DNA of 43,732 nucleotides from Oligoflexia bacterium (GTDB lineage Bacteria > Bdellovibrionota > Bdellovibrionia > JABDDW01). A model generated the notes under the pieces. The model saw only the letters and a list, made by a program, of their open reading frames with translations, was not told the origin of the DNA and ran no database searches. Shown here piece by piece: positions 33,599 to 40,874 of this stretch (position 1 is its first letter; each line of letters starts with the position of its first letter). The stretch spans positions 197,984-241,715 of the forward strand of contig JAWXAT010000047.1 of NCBI GenBank assembly GCA_034439615.1. The letters run 5' to 3'. Position numbers and translations under genes: made by a program.

Positions 33599-34138
33599 TT
33601 AAACGCTAAGGTCTTTGTTGGTAGCAGGAGTAAGTGGCAAACGCACCGCGACGCCCCCAGCTGTAACACTGGCTTTGAATTGCACCTGTGGGTTTTGAAC
33701 TACGCGCTTTTGAAGTTCAGCGAAAATGAGATGCTTAATTTGATAGTCATTTTCTTGAGCAACGATCTGTTTTGCGCATCGATCTTTAATATTGATCACA
33801 ACAGGGGCTTTCATATTCGCAGTCATTAAGGTGACATCTTCAGGAATTGTGACGATATTGAAAACGCGCTTTCGATCTTCAATCTTCATCGAAAGTGCTT
33901 CAAGATCATGTTTTGATAAATTCACTTTATAGTCTGTGGTAAATAGCTCGGGTTCTAAAACGGGGAAAGCTACACCAGGACGCTCACACGACTGAAGCCA
34001 CGCAAATATTTCATCGTTTGGATCATCCAAAAGAACAAACTTCCGCAGTTCAGAAAAGCCCAATAGGCCTTCTTTAAATGTTATGAGATCAGTTTCACTT
34101 ACCGTAACGAGGCCAAACCGAGTGGTTTGAAATTGCAT
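33599..34138 (-). CDS. fliW: Flagellar assembly factor FliW
   Basis: 179 residues of the FliW family: FKEGLLGFSELRKFVLL near residue 20, DEIFAWLQSCERPGVAFPV, VFNIVTIPED and MTANMKAPVVINIKDRCAKQ. FliW binds CsrA and thereby relieves its repression of flagellin translation, and it is itself titrated by flagellin. The protein has a C-terminal extension of about 40 residues compared with the 140-150 residues of the core. AGGAAAA precedes the ATG and a second GGA lies 8 bases earlier. It follows csrA after a terminator, the classic gene pair. Confidence 0.92.
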   Translation of the reverse strand: MQFQTTRFGLVTVSETDLITFKEGLLGFSELRKFVLLDDPNDEIFAWLQSCERPGVAFPVLEPELFTTDYKVNLSKHDLEALSMKIEDRKRVFNIVTIPEDVTLMTANMKAPVVINIKDRCAKQIVAQENDYQIKHLIFAELQKRVVQNPQVQFKASVTAGGVAVRLPLTPATNKDLSV

Positions 34139-34167
34139 TTTTCCTAGACCTCCATGTCCAGACTAAC

Positions 34168-34191
34168 AAAAAAAGCCGGGCCTGCAAGCCC
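34168..34191 (-). terminator. Terminator between csrA and fliW
   Basis: On the minus strand GGGCTTGCAGGCCC forms a stem (one G-U pair), followed by GG and then CTTTTTTTG. csrA transcripts may end here, with fliW receiving read-through or its own initiation. Confidence 0.65.
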
Positions 34192-34211
34192 AAAATACCG
34201 TACTTCTAACT

Positions 34212-34442
34212 TTAACCCCTCTTTAGGAGTGTAGCCACTTTTTTGGTGTTGTCAGAGCTGCTGGTGGATGCAGCCTTATTCTGTTCTTGAATGGCCAAGT
34301 AGACTTCTTCTCGATGAATTTTTGTCTCTTTTGGGGCTTCAATGCCTAAGCGAACTTGCTTTCCTTTGATTTGGACCACAACTATCTTGATGTGATCATC
34401 AATCGCAATGCTTTCGCCCAACTTCCTGGTCAATACTAGCAT
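34212..34442 (-). CDS. csrA: Carbon storage/translation regulator CsrA
   Basis: 76 residues. CsrA binds GGA motifs in hairpin loops of leader RNAs and blocks or tunes translation, here probably of flagellar genes. The conserved core is MLVLTRKLGESIAI, IKIVVVQIKGKQVRLGIEAP and HREEVYLAIQEQN, including Arg6, Leu4 and Arg44-type RNA contacts. About 18 residues (Ser/Thr/Lys-rich) extend past the core. AGGAGAG lies before the ATG; that GGA and an upstream GGA in a small hairpin loop suggest autoregulation. It is located between flgL and fliW as in many flagellated bacteria. Confidence 0.96.
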   Translation of the reverse strand: MLVLTRKLGESIAIDDHIKIVVVQIKGKQVRLGIEAPKETKIHREEVYLAIQEQNKAASTSSSDNTKKVATLLKRG

Positions 34443-34450
34443 GTTAACTC

Positions 34451-34482
34451 TCTCCTACTTCGAATGCTCGCCACTTCCTGTG
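34451..34482 (-). promoter_or_regulatory. Possible CsrA-binding sites in the csrA leader
   Basis: On the minus strand CAC-AGGAA-GTG forms a short stem with GGA in the loop (34472-34482), and a second GGA is part of the ribosome site (34451-34456, AGGAGA). Paired GGA sites, one over the ribosome site, are the usual layout of CsrA-repressed leaders. Confidence 0.4.
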
Positions 34483-34487
34483 AGTCT

Positions 34488-34511
34488 GGTCAGATTTTTT
34501 AAAACCTGACC
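34488..34511. repeat. 24-bp near-perfect inverted repeat between flgL and csrA
   Basis: GGTCAGATTTT and AAAACCTGACC form 11-bp arms with one mismatch and a 2-base centre. No T-run follows outside the stem, so it is not a standard terminator; an RNA hairpin protecting the flgL end or an operator are options. Confidence 0.5.
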
Positions 34512-34524
34512 ATGGTTAGCCGGA

Positions 34525-35628
34525 CTATCTTAAAAAGTCAAGCAAACTGGGCTGAAGTAACTTGCCAGATGTTTGCAGCGTAGCCTTCAAAGTATTTTCG
34601 TTTTTTGTTATATCTGTGAACACTTCAAAGGCATCGGCATCCTCTATTGAACTCAAGAGGCTAGCATCTTCAACTTTTTGTTTTCCTAGCCCTAAGCTGG
34701 TATTTTCTAACGAGGCAACGCGAGATCCTACTTGTGAACGTAGCAAAACGACTTGTTCATGTGCGCCATCAAGACGCTCTAATGTTTCTTGAATAGCGAC
34801 TGTGTCATTTGCACGTAAACCTGCTGACAGTGCATTTAAGGTGGTGAAAATATTTTCTCCCTCAGCATTTTCTTTAGGAGATTCTATGGTTTCATTTGCT
34901 TTTAAACTTTCGCGACGTTTTGACTCACGAGCGCTATCTGAACTGGCAGCTGACACCGAGTCATTTTCATTTGCAGGGCCACGTATTTCAATATCTTCTG
35001 GCTCTTTTGAAGCTGGAATTGGTGGATAATTAGGAGTTGTCGATCCCCTTCTTTCAGATGGTACTAGAGCAAGTTTACTATTCTTACCTAGGAAAACCTG
35101 ATCACCGGGTAAATTAATAGTGGTAAAAACACCCTTATTTACTTCAATTTTCATTCCACCCTCATCACCCCGATAATTTCCATCATTATCAAATGGAGAA
35201 TGAGTGGTCTTGTATCCACCAAAAATAAATCGCTCGCCTACTTTGCGATTGCCGATATGAACCATATCTCGAGTGAGTTGTTCAATTTCTGTGGCAACTG
35301 CAAGGCGAGCTGATGCGTTTGTGCTCGCATCACTGGCTTGGCCAAGTGCTAATTCTTTTGCACGTGCTAATACTTCTGTGGCCTCACCTAACGCAAGATC
35401 TGTGTAGCTTAAGAAGTTTCTTGCGATGTCGATATTTTTAACAAATTGTTCTGAACCAACTTTGTCAGTACGAATTCCAAGCATGCGAGATGTTCCAACA
35501 GGATCGTCAGAAGGTTTGGTAATGCGCTTCATTGACGATGCTTGATTTTGAAGGTCAGCCATCTCTGAACGATTTTTAGCTATATTGCCCTTCACTTGCT
35601 CGTAGTTCATATTATTACTGACGCGCAC
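34525..35628 (-). CDS. flgL: Flagellar hook-associated protein 3 (hook-filament junction)
   Basis: 367 residues from a GTG with GAGG 6 bases upstream. FlgL joins FlgK to the flagellin filament. The start RVSNNMNYEQ and the helices with SSMKRITKPSDDPVGTSRML and VEDASLLSSIEDADAFEVFT-like C-terminal sequence are characteristic. The central part from about residue 185 to 250 is an unusual polar, low-complexity stretch rich in Ser, Glu, Pro, Arg and Asn, longer than in most FlgL proteins, and could be a surface loop. flgK lies 8 bases upstream, in one operon. Confidence 0.92.
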   Translation of the reverse strand: MRVSNNMNYEQVKGNIAKNRSEMADLQNQASSMKRITKPSDDPVGTSRMLGIRTDKVGSEQFVKNIDIARNFLSYTDLALGEATEVLARAKELALGQASDASTNASARLAVATEIEQLTRDMVHIGNRKVGERFIFGGYKTTHSPFDNDGNYRGDEGGMKIEVNKGVFTTINLPGDQVFLGKNSKLALVPSERRGSTTPNYPPIPASKEPEDIEIRGPANENDSVSAASSDSARESKRRESLKANETIESPKENAEGENIFTTLNALSAGLRANDTVAIQETLERLDGAHEQVVLLRSQVGSRVASLENTSLGLGKQKVEDASLLSSIEDADAFEVFTDITKNENTLKATLQTSGKLLQPSLLDFLR

Positions 35629-35636
35629 TTATGACC

Positions 35637-37067
35637 TCATAATCTTTTTAAATTTAAAACGGTATCAAACATTTCATCGGCGACTTTAATAAGTCGCGCA
35701 GATGCGTCGTATGCTTTTTGAAATTTGACCATGTCCGTTGTTTCTTCATCAAGGCTTACGCCACTGATTCCTTCACGAACATTTTTCAATTGCTCGACTA
35801 TGTTTTTTTGATGCTCTAAAGCCATTGTATTTTTGCGAGTTAGAACCGCAAACTCACCAACGATGCCATTGAAGTAGTCATCTACAGAAGATGTTCCATT
35901 TTGAAAGATTGCTTTTGTCTGAACAGCTGCAATGGCGTTAGCGATTCTATTATCACCAGGGCTTCCTGGTTGAAATGCGCCAGCAATGTAGCCTGAATCT
36001 TCTTCGATTTCTTCATTGAGTTTAATATTTAGAGCTGCATTGAATTCATCTTGAACGGGCTCAAAGAAATTTCTGCCTGTTTGATCGTACCGGTCATAAC
36101 CTTGTCTATGTAATGCATTGATTTCATCAGTTACACTAAATGCGATGTGATCTAATTTGCTATGAAGATCATTGATGATACTGTCACGAGCATCAAGGGC
36201 TCCGCCGATGTGACCACCTTTAAGTTGATTGGTAACTAAAAACTCTGAACCTTTTGGTCCACTCCTGAAGAAAACATCAATATTGCCTTCGCGCTTAATA
36301 CCATCAGCTGGAGTCGACTTAGCAATGAGTTCATTGAATTCATAGCCACTCACAAGCAGAGCGTTATTTCCTGCCGTAATAGCGATTTTTCCGTTATCAC
36401 CTTCAGCGTAACGAATATTAACGAGCTCACCGAGTTTTTTCAAAAGAAGGTCACGCCTATCGCGTTCATCGTTAGCGGGAGCTCCTGAAACTTCAACCAT
36501 TTGGATTTTTTCATTAAGTGTGGCGATCTCTTTTGAATAACCATTGATCTGTGAGACTTGCGCACGAATCTGAGCATCAACATCTTTTTGAATAGAATCG
36601 AGTTGATTATGAATACGATGAAAGTCTTCGGTAAGAATTTTAGCACTTTCTTTTACAAGAGCGCGTGTCGCTTGTGACTCGGGATTATTTGCAAATTCTT
36701 TAAAAGCGTTGAAGAAATTTGCCAAAAATCTGTTCAGACCTTTATTAATACTTTCGTTGTAAACTTGTTCAACCCGGTCGAGTGAACCCTGACGACCACT
36801 TGAGGTTCCCAGCTTCGTTGTTTCATCTTGAATTTGTTTATTGAGATAACTATTAACGACACGAGTAACGCCGACAGTTTTTGAACCTTGGCCTATTCTT
36901 AATTTTCCCGAGCCAATGGGCTCAGCGGATTGTTGTTCAATGCGCTGACGAGTGTACCCTTCAGTGTTGGCATTAGCGATGTTATGAGATGTTGTTTGCA
37001 AAGCAGTTTGGCTATTTGCCATAGCTTGCTTGCCAACAGTCATTATTGAACCAATGCGTGGGGACAT
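35637..37067 (-). CDS. flgK: Flagellar hook-associated protein 1
   Basis: 476 residues. FlgK is the first hook-filament junction protein. The flagellar rod/hook N-terminal motif is QTALQTTSHNIANANTEGYT, the D1 helices contain FFNAFKEFANNPES and the C-terminal motif is SLDEETTDMVKFQKAYDASA with DEMFDTVLNL. AAGGA lies close to the ATG. The gene has flgN upstream (42 bases) and flgL downstream (8 bases). Length is near the shorter end of the family, with no large inserted domain. Confidence 0.95.
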   Translation of the reverse strand: MSPRIGSIMTVGKQAMANSQTALQTTSHNIANANTEGYTRQRIEQQSAEPIGSGKLRIGQGSKTVGVTRVVNSYLNKQIQDETTKLGTSSGRQGSLDRVEQVYNESINKGLNRFLANFFNAFKEFANNPESQATRALVKESAKILTEDFHRIHNQLDSIQKDVDAQIRAQVSQINGYSKEIATLNEKIQMVEVSGAPANDERDRRDLLLKKLGELVNIRYAEGDNGKIAITAGNNALLVSGYEFNELIAKSTPADGIKREGNIDVFFRSGPKGSEFLVTNQLKGGHIGGALDARDSIINDLHSKLDHIAFSVTDEINALHRQGYDRYDQTGRNFFEPVQDEFNAALNIKLNEEIEEDSGYIAGAFQPGSPGDNRIANAIAAVQTKAIFQNGTSSVDDYFNGIVGEFAVLTRKNTMALEHQKNIVEQLKNVREGISGVSLDEETTDMVKFQKAYDASARLIKVADEMFDTVLNLKRL

Positions 37068-37109
37068 CCTGTCCTTTCAACAACCCGCAATCATTGCGAG
37101 CTCTAAAAC

Positions 37110-37610
37110 TTAAACTTCTTTGCTAACGAAGTGGCCTGCAACTTCGTTTTTTTTCACTTCACCCGATTGAGCATATGTAGATCGAGGTTGAAGTGTATCT
37201 TTAATTGCACCGAGAGCCCCATTCACCATCTTCAATGACGATTGAATGAGAGCCTCGTTGTTTTCATTGATTTCTTTTATGCGCCTAATGAGTAAATCTA
37301 ATGTTGAATGTATGCTGCGCAATTTTGAATTATACGGATCAACAACTTTTGAAGCTATTTCTAAAAGTCTCGGACTCTCGGTACTTGCACCAACAGCCGC
37401 AGCTAAGTCACGGGCTGCTTTTTCACGCACGCGCTCTAGGGCTCTGATTTTAAGAACCATCGCTTCTTTTGATTTATTGTTTTCATTGAGTTCGTCTATT
37501 TTTGCCGAGATGAGAACTTCTTTCTCACGGCGTACGAGATCAAGCAGAGCCCTATAGACTTTAATTTCGTCTTCGAGAACGATTTCTAAACTTTTATAGG
37601 CCTCATGCAT
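37110..37610 (-). CDS. flgN: Flagellar export chaperone FlgN
   Basis: 166 residues, almost entirely helical and charged, with heptad-like Leu, Ile and Val spacing (LVRREKEVLISAKIDELNE, MVLKIRALERVREKAARDLA). FlgN protects FlgK and FlgL before export. The family is poorly conserved in sequence; the assignment rests on the coiled-coil character, length and position directly before flgK and after flgM. AAGGAAG precedes the ATG. Confidence 0.82.
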   Translation of the reverse strand: MHEAYKSLEIVLEDEIKVYRALLDLVRREKEVLISAKIDELNENNKSKEAMVLKIRALERVREKAARDLAAAVGASTESPRLLEIASKVVDPYNSKLRSIHSTLDLLIRRIKEINENNEALIQSSLKMVNGALGAIKDTLQPRSTYAQSGEVKKNEVAGHFVSKEV

Positions 37611-37653
37611 TTTCGCTTCCTTGCAAATTGCTCTTAGGCTTTAGAGAATTATT

Positions 37654-37992
37654 TTATCCGTCTGTCTTCGTTAAAAAATCATTGTATGCGTGTTCATCAA
37701 CCATCTTGTCTGCGGTTTTTGCTGAGTCAGGTTTATATTCACCTTTTGCAATCATAGCTTTGAACTTTGCAACTTTTGCTTCGTCAACATCAGGAACGCT
37801 ATTCACAACATCTTTAACTTTTTTCATGTCTTGTGCGCGTTCAGAAAGTTTTACTTTTGCTGATGCAAGTTGATCTGATGACGAAACATTCCCAGTTTGT
37901 TGGGCTGAGCTTGCTGCACCTTTTCTTTTTGAGCCTTGTGCTTTGGCTGTTCCATCTAACTGATCAATAGAAGTTTTATCGGTTACCTTCAT
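37654..37992 (-). CDS. flgM: Anti-sigma-28 factor FlgM
   Basis: 112 residues. The N-terminal half is polar and likely disordered, suitable for export through the flagellum. The C-terminal sigma-binding region is recognised by VKDVVNSVPDVDEAKVAKFK followed by AMIAKGEYKPDSAKTADKM, close to the family pattern (R/K-x-x-I-x-x-G-x-Y-x-x-D). FlgM holds the flagellar sigma factor inactive until the hook is complete. A perfect AAGGAGG lies 5 bases before the ATG. It sits between flgJ and flgN. Confidence 0.9.
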   Translation of the reverse strand: MKVTDKTSIDQLDGTAKAQGSKRKGAASSAQQTGNVSSSDQLASAKVKLSERAQDMKKVKDVVNSVPDVDEAKVAKFKAMIAKGEYKPDSAKTADKMVDEHAYNDFLTKTDG

Positions 37993-38019
37993 AGTAGCCT
38001 CCTTAGTATATACTTTATT

Positions 38020-38742
38020 TTATTCGGTTTTCTGCTCTCTACGCAACCCGAAAAACACCTGAGCACCTTCTCCACGTTGAGATGCCGGGAGCTCTGCTAT
38101 AACTGATCCCGCATCAACCCTTTGTCCATTTTTTACGCGGTTGTTTCCTGAATGTACCATTTGTGTCACCAGGCCTTGGTCGTGTTTCACAACAACCATC
38201 TGACGACCATCTTCTAGAGCTGCAGATTGAAGAACAATCCCAGGGTAAGGGCTGTGCAAATCTACACGCTCGGGTAAAGGTTCAACAGATTTTAAAACAT
38301 ATCCACCTTCAGATGCTTTCGCCATAAAAAGACTGCCGTCTGATTTTCTCAAAATATCTCGAGGGCGATCATTCTGAGCTGATCCCCCCGGAGGTAATCT
38401 TAAAGCTTCTCCAGGACTCTTACGGGGAAGAGTAGCAGCGTTTCCGTATTTATCTTGAAGCTGATCGTAAATAATATCAGCCAACCCGATACCGCCACGC
38501 TCCACCCAACTATCTGCATATTTATTATCAAGTTCTTCACGGAAAATTCTTTCTCCCATTCCCTCGGGAACAAGTTCGTTTCCCGGAACTGTCTTTCGCA
38601 TTTCAGAAATCATTTGTCGGATAAATTGATTTTCAAAATTTTGCGCAGCTTCGAGCATGCGCGGATCACGTTGATCTTTTTTTGATTGAGCCCGATGTAG
38701 CGATGACTGCGTAACATCGAGTGGTTTTTCTTTGATCTTCAT
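38020..38742 (-). CDS. flgJ: FlgJ-type rod protein fused to a degenerate M23 (LytM-like) domain
   Basis: 240 residues. Residues 26-98 match the rod-cap domain of FlgJ: LEAAQNFENQFIRQMISEMR, ERIFREELDNKYADSWVERG and GLADIIYDQL. FlgJ guides rod assembly. In gamma- and betaproteobacteria the C-terminus is a glucosaminidase; here residues 160-236 look like an M23 peptidase fold instead: SPYPGIVLQSAALEDGRQ, VVVKHDQGLVTQMVHSG and VKNGQRVDAGSVIAELP. His187 and His197 are in the usual places, but HxxxD is missing and the final HxH is VFF, so it should not bind zinc or cleave peptide bonds. It may bind peptidoglycan or a partner hydrolase. Confidence 0.82.
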   Translation of the reverse strand: MKIKEKPLDVTQSSLHRAQSKKDQRDPRMLEAAQNFENQFIRQMISEMRKTVPGNELVPEGMGERIFREELDNKYADSWVERGGIGLADIIYDQLQDKYGNAATLPRKSPGEALRLPPGGSAQNDRPRDILRKSDGSLFMAKASEGGYVLKSVEPLPERVDLHSPYPGIVLQSAALEDGRQMVVVKHDQGLVTQMVHSGNNRVKNGQRVDAGSVIAELPASQRGEGAQVFFGLRREQKTE

Positions 38743-38900
38743 TTAACCACACGATTTAAAAAAAAAGGGGCGATGGACCAATGAGTTCGCGCTTCCTGCG
38801 CCTCATTCTGCAAAATGGGCATCGAGCCAATCCTTGGCTACGAGCCGACATCCTGCACCTGTTTCCTGCAAGAAACCAGTATTCAGCCTATCCATGGCAA
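38743..38900. other. Noncoding segment between flgI and flgJ with short hairpins
   Basis: This part of the 265-base flgI-flgJ gap is richer in G and C than its surroundings and holds three hairpins (listed separately). A T-run of nine on the minus strand at 38758-38766 lies shortly before flgJ. flgI and flgJ are usually adjacent, so the gap looks inserted. Confidence 0.45.
38780..38876. repeat. Cluster of three short inverted repeats
   Basis: AATGAG/CTCATT with inner GCGC/GCGC (38780-38807), AGCCAA/TTGGCT (38825-38839) and GTTTC/GAAAC (38861-38876). TCCTGC occurs three times within the cluster, which resembles a small extragenic palindromic element. Confidence 0.45.
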
Positions 38901-39011
38901 TCAACCTATGGCCCACCTAACCCCCGACTGCACACGCAACACATCCATGTGTCGCGATACTATAAATTTATTGTAATCCATTTTCATAAAAACACCGATA
39001 ACCATTTTCAT
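38901..39011 (-). CDS. Possible 36-residue ORF coupled to flgI
   Basis: The ATG overlaps the flgI stop (ATGA) and GAGG lies 4 bases upstream, so translation could be coupled. The first 16 residues hold an 8-residue internal repeat (MKMVIGVF, MKMDYNKF) that comes from a 24-base duplication. No similarity is recognised. It could equally be a chance ORF in noncoding DNA that separates flgI from flgJ. Confidence 0.25.
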   Translation of the reverse strand: MKMVIGVFMKMDYNKFIVSRHMDVLRVQSGVRWAIG

Positions 39012-39015
39012 AAAA
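38978..39015. repeat. 14-bp direct repeat, 24-base period
   Basis: CCATTTTCATAAAA occurs at 38978 and again at 39002, the second copy overlapping the end of flgI. Confidence 0.65.
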
Positions 39016-40072
39016 CCTCAAGCTCGCCTTGCAATGCGCCGGCTGCTTTTATGGTTTGCAAAATTGTGATCAGGTCTTTTGGCGTAACGCCCAACGCGTT
39101 CAACGCTTTTACAAGATCTCCAACACTTGCTGACTTTTGAAAAAGTGCAACGCGATTTCCCTTGGTTTTACCAGATGTTGAAGCGGGCCCGCGAATTTCT
39201 GGACTCTCTTCTTGATTTGAACTTGTGGCCTTCACTTGTACAGAAAGATTTCCGTGACTGATTGCAACTGTTTGAATTTGCACACGTTCGCCGATTACCA
39301 CAGTGCCAGTGCGTTCATTCACAACAACGCGCGCTTTTGTATCACTACTCACGTCTAGGTTTTCAATACTAGCCATGAGTTCAACGGCATCGCCTTCATA
39401 ATTAAAAGGAACCACAATATCAATTGTGCCTGCATCTTTTGCAGATGCAAATTTTCCACCCAAGTCTTGATTTATGGTCTTAACCACTCGAGATGCGGTT
39501 GTGAAATCAGCATCAAACAAAGTGAGTCTAAACATTTTGCGATTTGAAAAATCACTCGCCGAATCTGTTTCAATCATCGCTCCATGGGGAACACGAGCAA
39601 CTGTAGGGTGACCTTTTTCACTGGTTCCACCACCAGTTGATGGGAGCCCCACAAGTACTCCACCTTGAGCTACAGCGTAAACTTGCTGATCTGAAGCACG
39701 TAGAGGTGTTTGAAGAAGTGTTCCACCCACCAAACTTGAAGCGCTTCCGATGCTATTAATAGTGACATCAATTTTATTACCAGCACGCGCAAATGCTGGC
39801 AGTGTTGCCGTCACCATAACAGCAGCGACATTTTTACTTTCAATATCAGCTGTACTAAGTTTCATTCCCATTGTGTCAAGCATGCGGGCAATACTTTTTG
39901 AAGTGAATTCAGCTTTACCGTCACCGGTTCCGTTAAGACCCACTACGAGACCATAACCAACTAACTGATTCTCTCGAACACCACGAATGTTTGTAATATC
40001 TTTTAGTCGTGCTGCTTCAGCAACACCACTTATCAAAATCATGAAAAACATTATTTTAGCGGATGATATCAT
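39008..40072 (-). CDS. flgI: Flagellar P-ring protein
   Basis: About 354 residues from the ATG at 40072, chosen because AAGGA lies 8 bases upstream; ATG at 40081 lies within that region and overlaps flgH further. A signal peptide (MISSAKIMFFMILISGVAEA) directs it to the periplasm, where it forms the ring around the rod in the peptidoglycan layer. Family blocks include RLKDITNIRGVRENQLVGYG, LVVGLNGTGDG, ARMLDTMGMKLS, VMVTATLPAFARAGNKIDV and VVNERTGTVVIGERVQI. The start overlaps the flgH stop region and the stop overlaps a small ORF. Confidence 0.95.
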   Translation of the reverse strand: MISSAKIMFFMILISGVAEAARLKDITNIRGVRENQLVGYGLVVGLNGTGDGKAEFTSKSIARMLDTMGMKLSTADIESKNVAAVMVTATLPAFARAGNKIDVTINSIGSASSLVGGTLLQTPLRASDQQVYAVAQGGVLVGLPSTGGGTSEKGHPTVARVPHGAMIETDSASDFSNRKMFRLTLFDADFTTASRVVKTINQDLGGKFASAKDAGTIDIVVPFNYEGDAVELMASIENLDVSSDTKARVVVNERTGTVVIGERVQIQTVAISHGNLSVQVKATSSNQEESPEIRGPASTSGKTKGNRVALFQKSASVGDLVKALNALGVTPKDLITILQTIKAAGALQGELEVL

Positions 40073-40874
40073 TTCTTGCATCCTTGCTTGAAGCTATTAA
40101 ATCAAACTTTCCATCAATGATTTTTGTCGAAGAAATATTATCTGCCGTGATGTCATCTGCACGAAGATTTCCGGTAACAATTATTTTATATTCTCTTCTG
40201 CCAATTAATACAGTCTGTTGCCCTTTAACACGATACGAGCCATCAGAGTTTTTCTCAACGATACGACAGGGCACTTGATCAAACTTTGCATCGTCTTTTT
40301 CTTTTGTGTTGTCAGCTGAATTTTTATCATTATCTTTATTTTCATCAGTATTGTTAGCATCATTGGCTTGCGCCGGTGGAGGTGGTGGGGTTCCTTGTCC
40401 ACGATCAGGCGTTGGCTTACCTGCAGTTGCAACTCTGCGAATAATTTTTACTTGAGGTTTATCAAATTTTGCCCAGGCTGTTCTAATTAATTTTATTTTT
40501 GTCGAAAGATTATCGCCAGTGCGACCCTCAATGTTGACATTTACAACATCACCAAGAACCCTTAAATTATTCTGACTGAATAAATATGACCCCTGGCCTT
40601 CTTTTCTCCAGAGCGATCCAGAATTTTCTTCTAGTGATTGTTCATCTGAAAAATTTTCTTTTGTAACACGTTTGTACTTACGCTCTTTACCCGTCATGAC
40701 ATTTGGCTGTGATGCAAAACTAGGTGATTGTGGCCCTGGTGGCTTAGCCGGTGCACTCGAAGTTCCGCCACCAACAAGGTTCTTCCATTTTCGACCAAGA
40801 CTTGCACACCCCACAAGATTTACAAGTAGGGCTGACAAAATAAGAATGGAGAAAATATTTTTAATAGTTAACAC
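40056..40874 (-). CDS. flgH: Flagellar L-ring protein (lipoprotein)
   Basis: About 272 residues from the GTG at 40874, which has AGGGG 8 bases upstream; a GTG at 40883 is too close to that site. The lipobox is LVGC (LLVNLVGCASL). Core features are SLWRKEGQGSYLFSQNN, LGDVVNVNIEGRTGDNLSTK and the end YKIIVTGNLRADDITADN followed by ISSTKIIDGKFDL. FlgH forms the outer-membrane ring. Between residues about 155 and 200 there is an insertion of Pro, then Asn, Asp and Lys (PPPPPAQANDANN onward) that ordinary FlgH lacks. The C-terminus is shorter than usual. flgA overlaps at the start, flgI at the end. Confidence 0.88.
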   Translation of the reverse strand: MLTIKNIFSILILSALLVNLVGCASLGRKWKNLVGGGTSSAPAKPPGPQSPSFASQPNVMTGKERKYKRVTKENFSDEQSLEENSGSLWRKEGQGSYLFSQNNLRVLGDVVNVNIEGRTGDNLSTKIKLIRTAWAKFDKPQVKIIRRVATAGKPTPDRGQGTPPPPPAQANDANNTDENKDNDKNSADNTKEKDDAKFDQVPCRIVEKNSDGSYRVKGQQTVLIGRREYKIIVTGNLRADDITADNISSTKIIDGKFDLIASSKDARNDIIR

